From NCBI RefSeq assembly GCF_004360145.1, contig NZ_ML178712.1, forward strand, positions 600,179 through 664,178: 64,000 nt of DNA. Reading direction: 5' to 3'. The position numbers and the translations under genes are program-made. Under the pieces are notes generated by a model. That model had not been told where the DNA came from and did not search any database. It was given only the letters and a program-made list of their open reading frames with translations. Of the stretch, positions 9,651 to 17,719 are shown in pieces. Numbering within the stretch: position 1 is the first letter of the stretch; the number at the start of each line of letters is the position of its first letter. This stretch comes from Aliiroseovarius marinus. Lineage in GTDB: Bacteria > Pseudomonadota > Alphaproteobacteria > Rhodobacterales > Rhodobacteraceae.

Positions 9651-11720
9651 TCAATCCGCGGCCAGTTCGGTGATCTCGCGGCGGAAGGGCAGGGCGTCGC
9701 CGATATCCTCGCCGTCCAGCTCGCGGGCATAGCGGTGGCCAGCATAGGTCGCCCAGGCAATCGGGCCGGGGGCGTTGGCGTCGCCGATCAGCTTGACCGA
9801 CTTGATCCCGGCATCCGCCCAGTCCGCCTGACGGGCCTTCAGCTCGTTGTAGACGCCGTTATTTTCCTGCTTCGCGGACACCAGAAGCACCCCGTCGCAT
9901 TCAATCGCACGGCGCTGATCGGTGAAGGTGCAGTTGGTTTCCACGTGATCCTTGCCGATGGCGGTGATGCCGCGGTTCAGCTCGATTGTGACGCCCATCT
10001 CAACCAGACGGCGGTGGATTTCGTGCTGCTCTAGCGTGTTCAGGGTCCATTCGCTGACATAGGCGGCAGGCGTGACCAAAGTGACCTTGCAGCCCTTCTG
10101 GACCAGCAACTCGGCCATCACGCCCCCCATGTAATAGTGGTCGTCATCATAGATCACCACATGGCCCGAGGGGCTGGCCCCGTCCATCATATCATCCGGT
10201 GTGAACAAAGGCATCGCGGCATCGGTCGGGAACGGCACGACATGCTGACGCGAGACGCCATCGCGGCGCCATTTGGCCCCGGTGGCGATGCAGACGTTCT
10301 CGAACCCGAACTCAAGGATGCTTTCGGCGTCGAGTTCACTGTCGAAATAGGTTTCGACATTGGGTTTCTGGCTGATCTGGTACTCGCGATAGTCCACCAC
10401 GCGGCCCCAAGCCGACAGGCCGGGCAGAGTGCGCTCGCGCGTCACGCGGCCGCCAATCACGGTGCCCGCTTCGGCGATAGCAACGTCGTAGCCCCGTTCG
10501 GACAGCGCGCGCGCCGCTTCAAGCCCCGCAGGACCCGACCCGACCACCAGCACGTTCGAACTGTCGCCCTTCGCGTTCATCCGTTCCGGGTGCCAGCCTT
10601 TGCGCCATTCCTCCATAAAGGTGGGGTTTTGGGTGCAGCGGCTGATCGACATGGTCATGTCGCCGGTGATGCAGATGTTGCAGCCGATACATTCGCGAAT
10701 ATCCTCGATCCGGCCTTCTTCGACCTTCTTGGGCAGGAACGGATCCGCGATGGAGGGACGGGCGCAGCCGATGAAATCCAGCGTGCCCGTGCGGACCATC
10801 TTGGCCATCACGTCAGGGCTGGTGAAGCGCCCGACGCCGACGATGGGCTTGTCCGTGAGCTCGTGAATGCCTGTGACCAGTTGTTCCTGCGCGGCCTCTT
10901 CCTTGAAGCGGGATGGGCCCGAGCAGTCCTCCCACGTGCCCTGCGCCAGGTCCCAAAGATCAGGCAGGTTCTTGTTCATCTCGACAAACTCGCGCACCTC
11001 GGCGTTGGAAAAGCCCAGATCGCCGATGGTTTCGTCCAAGCTGACACGCAGCGTGATCCCCATCGTGTCCCCCACGGCGTCTTTAATGTCCGCAATCACC
11101 TCGTTCACAAAGCGCGAGCGGTTTTCGAGCGAGCCACCATATTCATCCGTCCGGTGGTTGGTGGCGCGGCTGAGGAAGTGCTGGAAAATACCGAAGCCAT
11201 GCGCGCCATACAGGCAGATCAGATCAAACCCGGCCAGCTTCGAGCGTTTGGCCGCATTCACAAACCAGCGGCGCAGATCCTTGATGTCCTGCTTGTCCAA
11301 AGCACGCGCCTGAACGGGATCGTTGGTGAAGGTACGGATGGGCTGGGCGGACACCGCCAGCGGCACCTCTTTCGTGTACAGATTCGGCCCATTTACGCCG
11401 GAATAGGCAAGCTGAATGCCCGCCAGCGCGCCGTTGCTTTTCATCGTCTCGGACATCTTGCGCAGCATTGGAATGTCTTTGTCTTCCCACAGGCGCAGCT
11501 CGATGAACGGCGTGATTTCCGAGGTATGGTGCATCTCGCATTGCTCGGTAAAAATGACGCCCCAGCCGCCTTCGGCCTTGGACCCGCGCATCGCCGCCGC
11601 AGCCGACGGATCGCGATAGCCGCCGCCGTTGCAATGGGGCACTTGGTAGAAGCGGTTTTTGGCTGTGACCGGCCCGATGTTCATGGGCTCGAACAAAATG
11701 TCATAGCGAGGATCGCGCAC
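9651..11720 (-). CDS. Trimethylamine/dimethylamine dehydrogenase-like iron-sulfur flavoprotein (N-demethylase)
   Basis: A 689-residue enzyme: an old-yellow-enzyme barrel binding FMN (1-330), a [4Fe-4S] cluster loop, then ADP-binding Rossmann domains from about residue 390 (VLVVGSGPAGLEAA). Cys30 in QVPHC aligns with the cysteine that binds FMN covalently in trimethylamine dehydrogenase. The cluster ligands are Cys344, Cys347, Cys350 and Cys362. Of the aromatic cage that holds trimethylamine, the Tyr60 position is Gln60, as in dimethylamine dehydrogenase; the Trp264 equivalent is Trp263; the Trp355 position is no longer Trp. It should therefore demethylate a secondary or cyclic N-methyl compound rather than trimethylamine. 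It lies 96 bp downstream of the LysR gene that ends the Rieske operon. Confidence 0.85.
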   Translation of the reverse strand: MRDPRYDILFEPMNIGPVTAKNRFYQVPHCNGGGYRDPSAAAAMRGSKAEGGWGVIFTEQCEMHHTSEITPFIELRLWEDKDIPMLRKMSETMKSNGALAGIQLAYSGVNGPNLYTKEVPLAVSAQPIRTFTNDPVQARALDKQDIKDLRRWFVNAAKRSKLAGFDLICLYGAHGFGIFQHFLSRATNHRTDEYGGSLENRSRFVNEVIADIKDAVGDTMGITLRVSLDETIGDLGFSNAEVREFVEMNKNLPDLWDLAQGTWEDCSGPSRFKEEAAQEQLVTGIHELTDKPIVGVGRFTSPDVMAKMVRTGTLDFIGCARPSIADPFLPKKVEEGRIEDIRECIGCNICITGDMTMSISRCTQNPTFMEEWRKGWHPERMNAKGDSSNVLVVGSGPAGLEAARALSERGYDVAIAEAGTVIGGRVTRERTLPGLSAWGRVVDYREYQISQKPNVETYFDSELDAESILEFGFENVCIATGAKWRRDGVSRQHVVPFPTDAAMPLFTPDDMMDGASPSGHVVIYDDDHYYMGGVMAELLVQKGCKVTLVTPAAYVSEWTLNTLEQHEIHRRLVEMGVTIELNRGITAIGKDHVETNCTFTDQRRAIECDGVLLVSAKQENNGVYNELKARQADWADAGIKSVKLIGDANAPGPIAWATYAGHRYARELDGEDIGDALPFRREITELAAD

Positions 11721-11816
11721 GTTTCTTCTCCTGTCAGGATCGCGTTATCGGATCAGCGTGACAGATGATCGAGTTAGGCTAAAGTCGTGCTTACGGAAGC
11801 GCGGGTTAGGCTGTGC

Positions 11817-12755
11817 TTAACCCCTAGGCGGGATAGCGCGGCCCGGATAATTCCAGTCGCGGATCACCGTGGCGGCGTGGTCGATGAAGGCGTTAACCGT
11901 CAGCACATTGCGCGCGCCTTCGGGGATGATCAGGCCCAATTGCATGGGGCGCTGGTCGCCCTTCAGCGGAATAAACACCAACCGCCGCCCGTCCGGGGAC
12001 AGGTCGGAATAGGGTCTAATATTGGCGATTGCATAGCCAAACCCGTTTGCCACCATTGACCGCATCACCGCCATGTCCCGCGTGCGTTCGACAATGCGGG
12101 GCTTGCGGCCCGTCTGGTCAAAGAAGCTGAGGAAATAGTTGCTGCTGAGTGGCAGGTCCAACAGGACCATCGGATAGTCCAAAAGCTCGGCCACCTCGAC
12201 CTCGTTCTGGCGGGCCAGCGGGTGACCTTCGGGCACCATCGCATAAGGGGGCAGGGACCGCAGGGGGACGAATTCCAGATCCGGCGGGATTTCGAGGTCA
12301 TAGGACAGCGCCACGTCGATCTGTGCGCGGCGAAGCTGTTCGATCAGACTCAGTTGGTCGGTCTCGATCTGACTGACGCGCACGTCGGGGTATTTCAGTT
12401 CAAACTGCCGCCGGATCGCGGGCAAAAGCACCTGCGCAAAGGTCACAAGGCAGCCGATGTTCAAGGGCCCCTGCACATTGCCCGAGATATCGCCCGCCAG
12501 ACGGTTCAGCGCGTCGGCTTCCTGCAACACCTGCTTGGCCTGCGCCATGAACTGCCGCCCGGCCTGCGTCAGGCTAAGGCCATGGGCGTGTTTGCGGACG
12601 AAAAGCGGCAGGCCAAACTCGTCCTCCAACTGCGAAATCGCCGCCGAGATCGACGGCGACGACACGTTCACCCGCTCGCTCGCCTGCGAGATCGAGCCTT
12701 CCTCGCCGACCGCGACGAAGTATTCCAACTGACGAAGAGTGAACCGCAAAGCCAT
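11817..12755 (-). CDS. LysR-family transcriptional regulator
   Basis: A 312-residue LysR regulator. The N-terminal helix-turn-helix covers about residues 1-62 (LRQLEYFVAVGEEGSISQAS, then SSPSISAAISQLEDEFG), followed by the effector-binding fold. It is the last gene of the minus-strand series that starts with the CzcO-like gene at 18997, 30 bp after the PuuC-like aldehyde dehydrogenase, so it probably regulates its own operon. The inducer should be the substrate of the Rieske oxygenases or an intermediate, and is unknown. Confidence 0.88.
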   Translation of the reverse strand: MALRFTLRQLEYFVAVGEEGSISQASERVNVSSPSISAAISQLEDEFGLPLFVRKHAHGLSLTQAGRQFMAQAKQVLQEADALNRLAGDISGNVQGPLNIGCLVTFAQVLLPAIRRQFELKYPDVRVSQIETDQLSLIEQLRRAQIDVALSYDLEIPPDLEFVPLRSLPPYAMVPEGHPLARQNEVEVAELLDYPMVLLDLPLSSNYFLSFFDQTGRKPRIVERTRDMAVMRSMVANGFGYAIANIRPYSDLSPDGRRLVFIPLKGDQRPMQLGLIIPEGARNVLTVNAFIDHAATVIRDWNYPGRAIPPRG

Positions 12756-12785
12756 CCTGCGATTATGCCTTACGGTTCAAATGGT

Positions 12786-14282
12786 TCAAGCCTGATACTT
12801 GATCCATGTGGTCTTCAGTGCTGTGTATTTGTCAAAGCTGTGCAGGGACAGATCGCGGCCAAATCCCGACTGCTTCATGCCACCAAACGGGGTTTGCGCA
12901 GACAGGGCGTCGACGGTGTTGACCGACACGGTCCCGGCCATCAACTTGTCCGACACGCGCAGCGCACGGCCCAGATTATCGGTCCAGACGGATGCGGCCA
13001 GCCCATAGACTGAATCGTTGGCCATCGTGACGGCCTCGTCTTCGCTGTCGAAGGGGATGATCGACAGGACAGGTCCGAAAATCTCGTCCCGCGCCAAGGG
13101 GTCGTCGTGGCTGACATCGTCAAAGATCGTGGGCGCGACGAAGCAGCCTTTGCCGTCGACATAGGCACGCTCGCCCCCGGCAACCAGATTGGCGGTTTTC
13201 TTGCCGCCTTCGACAAAGCGCATGATGTCTTCGGTCTGCTTTTCGTCGACAATTGCGCCCATCTTGGAGGCCGGGTCCAGCGGGTCGCCCGGCTGCATCC
13301 CTTCGGCGCGCGCGATCATTTTCTCAACAAACGCATCCTTGATGGACCGCTCCACATACAGCCGCGAGTTCGCCGAGCAGACCTCGCCCTGATTGAAGAA
13401 GATGCCAAAGGCGGCCATGTCGGCGGCGGCGTCCAAGTTCTCGCAATCCGCAAAGACCAGATTGGGGGATTTGCCGCCGGTTTCGGGCCAGACCTGTTTC
13501 AAGTTCGATTGGCCCGAATATTCCATGAATTTCTTGCCGATCATGGTCGATCCGGTGAAGGCCAGACAGTCCACATCCATGTGCAGACCCAAGGCCTGCC
13601 CCGCCGTGTGGCCAAAGCCCGGCACGACGTTAAAGACGCCATCCGGTACGCCCGCCTCAGCGGCCAGTTCGGCCAAACGCAGGGCGGACAAGGGAGATTG
13701 CTCGGCTGGTTTCAACACGACCGAGTTGCCCGCCGCCAGCGCCGCCGCCGCTTTCCACGTGGCCATGTCCAAGGGGAAGTTCCACGGGGTCACCGCGCCG
13801 ACCACGCCCAAGGGCACGCGGGATACCAGCGCCAAATCGCCGGGGCCGGTTGGGGCGACTTCGTCATAGACCTTGTCGATTGCTTCCGCATACCACTGGA
13901 AGAAATGCGCGGATCCCGGGGCGTCGATGGTGGCGGCATCCGTCACCAGCTTGCCCATATCCAGACTGTCCAGAAGCGCCATTTCTTCAAGATTGGCGCG
14001 GATCAGATCGGCGAGCTTCAACAGCACCGCCTTGCGATCCCCCGGTGCCATACGTGACCACCGCCCATCTTCGAAGGCACGCCGTCCGGCAGCGACGGCC
14101 AGATCCACATCCGCCGCGTCACATTCGGCCACCTGCGCCAGCACCTGTCCGTTGGCCGGGTTGATGCTGTCAAAGGTCTTGCCCGACACGGCATCGACGA
14201 ATTTGCCGTCGATGAACGCCTTGTTGCGGAAGGAAATCTGCCCGGCGCGGGACCGCCAGTCTTCTAGGGTGTAGTCAAGCAT
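12786..14282 (-). CDS. NAD(P)-dependent aldehyde dehydrogenase, PuuC-like
   Basis: A 498-residue ALDH with Asn168 (TPWNFP), general base Glu267 (PETGGKSP) and nucleophile Cys302 (QGEVCSANSR). The sequence pattern, including YAEAIDKVY near 131 and the ending LKTTWIKYQA, is close to PuuC, the gamma-glutamyl-aminobutyraldehyde dehydrogenase of putrescine breakdown. It lies 9 bp downstream of a Rieske oxygenase gene and probably oxidises the aldehyde that enzyme releases. No gamma-glutamyl-putrescine synthetase (PuuA) is in the window, so a strict PuuC role is not shown. Confidence 0.88.
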   Translation of the reverse strand: MLDYTLEDWRSRAGQISFRNKAFIDGKFVDAVSGKTFDSINPANGQVLAQVAECDAADVDLAVAAGRRAFEDGRWSRMAPGDRKAVLLKLADLIRANLEEMALLDSLDMGKLVTDAATIDAPGSAHFFQWYAEAIDKVYDEVAPTGPGDLALVSRVPLGVVGAVTPWNFPLDMATWKAAAALAAGNSVVLKPAEQSPLSALRLAELAAEAGVPDGVFNVVPGFGHTAGQALGLHMDVDCLAFTGSTMIGKKFMEYSGQSNLKQVWPETGGKSPNLVFADCENLDAAADMAAFGIFFNQGEVCSANSRLYVERSIKDAFVEKMIARAEGMQPGDPLDPASKMGAIVDEKQTEDIMRFVEGGKKTANLVAGGERAYVDGKGCFVAPTIFDDVSHDDPLARDEIFGPVLSIIPFDSEDEAVTMANDSVYGLAASVWTDNLGRALRVSDKLMAGTVSVNTVDALSAQTPFGGMKQSGFGRDLSLHSFDKYTALKTTWIKYQA

Positions 14283-14291
14283 CTCTCTCTC

Positions 14292-15404
14292 CTATTCGGC
14301 GGCCACGATGGCCCTGTCCTGTCGCGCCAACCACAGCTGGAAGTCGCGGATTGTTCCTTCATAGTCATCGCCCGCCAGCGGCCCTTCGAGCGCGTGTTCA
14401 GACCCAAGCGCCACCTGCATGCGTTCCAGTTTCTCGCGGTCCTCGCGGTTGACCTCTTCCCACAGCTTGATGCGGGCGGCGATGGTCGCGTCGTCCAGAT
14501 CGTCGCCATAGACGGACATGGTCCATTTCACGCGGATCTCTCCGGCGCTGAGTGGGAAAATAGACAACGAAACCAATAGGCTCGCCGCTTGGCTGGCAAC
14601 CTGCGTCGGGAATTTCGCAAATAGGGTCGAGCGCATGCGTTCGTCATCGCTCAGCCCCTCGGCCCCATGCCCACGCGGCGGGATCGTGGTGGGATAATTC
14701 GCGGCGTAAGAGGTGAAATCCTCCCCCGCCAGCAGCTTGCGCGCCAATCCCGTGGGCGTATAGCCATGCAGCGTCTGCGGGTGCACCACGGACAGGTGGT
14801 AACCCTCCATGAAGTTCTCGACGAGGCATTTCCAGTTGGTCTGCCAGTTCTCTTCGGCCACGTGGATCAGACGGAAGTTTTCAGTCTCGTAGGGGGCCAG
14901 CAACCCGTCCAGATCTGGGTGATCAAACGGGGCCGCATGGCTGTCCAGATTGACGTAGATGAAGCCGTTCCACAGGTGCACATTGTGCCCATGCAGGCGG
15001 CAATTCTTGCTGTCAAACCCGGCGTTTTCCATCCGCGCGGCGCGCAGAAGCGCCCCGTCACGGCCATAGGCCCATGCGTGGTACGAGCACACAAAGCGCT
15101 TCACGTTGCCCCGCCCTTCAGCCAGCGGCATGCCGCGGTGACGGCAGACATTGGCCAGCACACGGATGTCCCCATCATCGCCGCGCACGACGATCAGCGG
15201 TTCGGACAAAAGCTGCACGGTGAAAAAGTCGCCGGGTTCGGGAATTTCATCTGTGCGGCCCAGACAATGCCAATTCCAGCGCAACACCGTAGCAGCCTCG
15301 TGTTCGAACTGCGCTTGGCTTGTGTAGTATGCCCCAGGCATGCCCATCGGGCGGTCGGCAGGCAAGGCGGCCAAATCCTGAAGCTTCGTTCTTAAATCAC
15401 CCAT
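14292..15404 (-). CDS. Rieske non-heme iron oxygenase, alpha subunit (quaternary-ammonium type), A
   Basis: A 370-residue oxygenase. The Rieske [2Fe-2S] ligands are Cys87, His89, Cys106 and His109 (CRHRG, CSYHA). The mononuclear iron site is ENFMEGYHLSVVH with His203 and His208. The electron-bridging residue is Glu200 rather than the usual Asp, a feature of carnitine and betaine oxygenases such as CntA. It should hydroxylate a cationic nitrogen substrate, causing N-dealkylation or C-N cleavage. The start at 15404 follows GGAGG by 5 nt; the frame extends upstream to 15497 but overlaps the DUF1028 gene with Arg/Thr-rich noise. A second homologue lies at 16553-17698, and no partner reductase is encoded nearby. 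Confidence 0.9.
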   Translation of the reverse strand: MGDLRTKLQDLAALPADRPMGMPGAYYTSQAQFEHEAATVLRWNWHCLGRTDEIPEPGDFFTVQLLSEPLIVVRGDDGDIRVLANVCRHRGMPLAEGRGNVKRFVCSYHAWAYGRDGALLRAARMENAGFDSKNCRLHGHNVHLWNGFIYVNLDSHAAPFDHPDLDGLLAPYETENFRLIHVAEENWQTNWKCLVENFMEGYHLSVVHPQTLHGYTPTGLARKLLAGEDFTSYAANYPTTIPPRGHGAEGLSDDERMRSTLFAKFPTQVASQAASLLVSLSIFPLSAGEIRVKWTMSVYGDDLDDATIAARIKLWEEVNREDREKLERMQVALGSEHALEGPLAGDDYEGTIRDFQLWLARQDRAIVAAE

Positions 15405-15435
15405 CTTACCCTCCGTTTCCTGTTGCGTTTTGGGG

Positions 15436-16110
15436 TTATTCGTCGCCGGGGACGCCGTAGGACGGCGCCTCGCGCGGGTCGAGCGCGCGTTGGACATAGG
15501 CGTCCAGCTGCGGCTTGTAGATTCCCCACGCGGTGGCGATGTTTTCGATCGGACAGTCCTCGGTCCAGTCGCAGCGCAGATCGGCGACGGGCCACGCGAC
15601 CTTGTCGACCAACATCATGCCTGCGGAATGGATTGGCCCCGCTTCGCCGCCTGCGGCCAGCCCAGCGCGCATCGCGGCGATCAGCCGGTCGCCCAGATGG
15701 CCGGAACTGGCCAAGAACCCGTCCACAATCGCCTGCGGCACGCCGTCATTCGCCAACAAGTTCCCGCCCGAGGCCACATCCGGCCCCTGCGCCTGTGTCC
15801 AAATACCAAGGCTATTGGGTCCGGAATGGATGGCCGTCGCGCCATTTTTATCCACCGCCAGAACCTGCCGGTATTCGATAAACCGGCCCAGATCCTTCAC
15901 GCCGGCAATCGCCTCGCCCGCGGACATGCCGCCTTGCATCATGTCCAGCGCCAAGGGGCCAAGGGTTGGGTCGGTCACGTTTTGTGACGCCACCGCGCCA
16001 ACACCCGCGCGGGCATAGGCGCAGCGCGCCGCCACCGCAGGGGATGACGACGAGATCGCAATGCCAAACATGCCCGTGTCGGCGCAGCGCGCCACCAGTG
16101 AAAAGGTCAT
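15436..16110 (-). CDS. DUF1028 family protein (Ntn-hydrolase-like fold)
   Basis: A 224-residue DUF1028 protein. The family has an Ntn-hydrolase-like fold but no settled reaction. The start at 16110 gives MTFSLVARC, with GGAG about 7 nt upstream overlapping the Rid stop codon, 4 bp away. Removal of Met would expose Thr2 as a possible N-terminal nucleophile, which is inference. Family hallmarks include AISSSSPAVAARC and VGAVASQN. The tight spacing to the Rid gene suggests a shared step, perhaps amide or imine hydrolysis on a nitrogenous intermediate. Confidence 0.8.
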   Translation of the reverse strand: MTFSLVARCADTGMFGIAISSSSPAVAARCAYARAGVGAVASQNVTDPTLGPLALDMMQGGMSAGEAIAGVKDLGRFIEYRQVLAVDKNGATAIHSGPNSLGIWTQAQGPDVASGGNLLANDGVPQAIVDGFLASSGHLGDRLIAAMRAGLAAGGEAGPIHSAGMMLVDKVAWPVADLRCDWTEDCPIENIATAWGIYKPQLDAYVQRALDPREAPSYGVPGDE

Positions 16111-16114
16111 CACA

Positions 16115-16531
16115 TCACTCCGGAATGACGGCGGTGCCGTCGATTTCAACCAGCCACTCGGGCCGCGCCAGCGCCTGCACCACCAGACCCGTCGAGACAG
16201 GGTGCACGCCTTTGATATACTCGCCCATGGTGCGATAGACGGCCTCGCGGTGGCGGACGTCGGTAATGTAGACGACGACCTTCACCAGATGCTCCATCTC
16301 GCCTCCGGCTTCTTCGATCAGCTGGCGGATGTTCTGCATCACCTTGTGGGTCTGCTCGACCGGGTCATGGCTGTCGATGTTGACGGCATCGTCCAGATTT
16401 TGCGGGCACTGGCCGCGCAGATAGACGGTCTTGCCACCCTGTGTGACCACGGCCTGACACAGGTCATTGTCGAGATTCTGTTCGGGATAGGTGTCCGAGG
16501 TGTTGAATTTGCGAATGCGGGTATGGGCCAT
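16115..16531 (-). CDS. Rid-family (YjgF/YER057c/UK114) protein
   Basis: A 138-residue Rid-fold protein, a trimer with active sites between subunits in known members. RidA itself hydrolyses reactive enamines and imines and needs an arginine in a PARSCV-like segment. Here the corresponding stretch, about residues 111-115 (PVSTG), has no arginine, so it belongs to a subgroup without proven deaminase activity. It lies between a Rieske gene (21 bp upstream) and the DUF1028 gene (4 bp downstream). Handling an imine made by oxidative N-dealkylation is plausible but unproven. Confidence 0.85.
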   Translation of the reverse strand: MAHTRIRKFNTSDTYPEQNLDNDLCQAVVTQGGKTVYLRGQCPQNLDDAVNIDSHDPVEQTHKVMQNIRQLIEEAGGEMEHLVKVVVYITDVRHREAVYRTMGEYIKGVHPVSTGLVVQALARPEWLVEIDGTAVIPE

Positions 16532-16552
16532 TGGGCGTCCCTTTATGTGGTG

Positions 16553-17698
16553 TTAGGTGGCGGCGCGTCCGGCCTCGATCCGGGCCATCAGATACTGCGC
16601 GAAGTCATAGTTTGGGCGTTCCAAGTGGCTTAGATGCCCCGGCACGGCGCGGTCGGACGACAGGCCTTTGAACACTTTTTCGGTACAGCCGCGATCTTCG
16701 ACATTCACGTCATCCAGAAGGGTCTTCAGGGCGGCAAAGTTCTCTTGCGCGTCTGCGTCATCGGCATAGTCATCCGACATCCCGCCGCCAAACCGGATCT
16801 GCACCTGGCCCGGTCCCTTGGGGTGCAACGACAAGTACCAGAAATAGCCCGGCGTCAGCGTGATCAGCAGGCTGGGATAGATCGCCAGCAGGAAGGTGGT
16901 GCGCCGTTCCTCGCCCTTCAGGCGGTCGTTCGATGGGTGCGCCATCGCGATGCGCAGCGTCTCGTCCTTCAGGATGGTGTGATAGTTGAACGCAGGTAAA
17001 CCCGGCGGGCAGACCATATCCTCGAGCTTCGACAGACCGCCGATGGTGCCTGCGTGACAAACCGGCAGGTGATAGCTTTCCATGAAGTTCTCGGCCAGCA
17101 CCTTCCAGTTGGTGTCCCAGACGTGTTCTTCGTAAAACGCTTCGGTGTAGTTGGTCATGTCATAGCCCGCGACCATGTCTTCGACTTGGCGAAGCTGATC
17201 AGATACGTCAGGCGCGTCTTGGTTCAGAGTGATGAACACCCAGCCCAGCCATTCCTGACATCTCACCTGCGGCAGCTGGTACTGGTCCTTGCAGAAGCCT
17301 TCGTTCAGGGTCATCGCCGGGGCGCCGCGCAGGCTGCCGTCCAGATTGTAGGTCCAGGCGTGATAGGGGCAGACAATGGCGCGGGTCTTGCCGTTTCCGT
17401 GCAAGAGCGTCGACATGCGGTGCAAGCAGACGTTGGACATGGCGCGCAGCTCGCCGTCGCGATCACGGATGACCAGAACCGGCTGACCGGCAAGCTCGCA
17501 AGTGGTGTACTGGCCCGGCTCTTTCAGCGCATCCGCCCGACCCACGCAGAACCAATCCTTCGAGAAGATGTGCTCCAGCTCTTCCTTCAGAAACGCCTCG
17601 GACGTGTAGACCGAGGGCGGCATGGCATGGGCCTGCTCGAACGGCTCGGCGGTGTTCTGGCGAAGTTCCTCTACGGGGTCGATATGGTCTTTTGCCAT
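16553..17698 (-). CDS. Rieske non-heme iron oxygenase, alpha subunit (quaternary-ammonium type), B
   Basis: A 381-residue oxygenase with Rieske ligands Cys91, His93, Cys110 and His113 (CLHRM, CPYHAW) and mononuclear iron ligands His210 and His215 in ENFMESYHLPVCH. As in the second copy, the bridging residue is a glutamate (Glu207), which points to a cationic quaternary or N-methyl substrate. The two Rieske proteins differ along most of their length, so they probably act on different substrates or at successive steps, not as a recent duplication. The gene starts 21 bp after the CzcO-like gene. Electrons must come from a reductase encoded elsewhere or from the flavoprotein in this operon. Confidence 0.9.
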   Translation of the reverse strand: MAKDHIDPVEELRQNTAEPFEQAHAMPPSVYTSEAFLKEELEHIFSKDWFCVGRADALKEPGQYTTCELAGQPVLVIRDRDGELRAMSNVCLHRMSTLLHGNGKTRAIVCPYHAWTYNLDGSLRGAPAMTLNEGFCKDQYQLPQVRCQEWLGWVFITLNQDAPDVSDQLRQVEDMVAGYDMTNYTEAFYEEHVWDTNWKVLAENFMESYHLPVCHAGTIGGLSKLEDMVCPPGLPAFNYHTILKDETLRIAMAHPSNDRLKGEERRTTFLLAIYPSLLITLTPGYFWYLSLHPKGPGQVQIRFGGGMSDDYADDADAQENFAALKTLLDDVNVEDRGCTEKVFKGLSSDRAVPGHLSHLERPNYDFAQYLMARIEAGRAAT

Positions 17699-17719
17699 CT
17701 GGGATCCTTCTCGTTGAGC

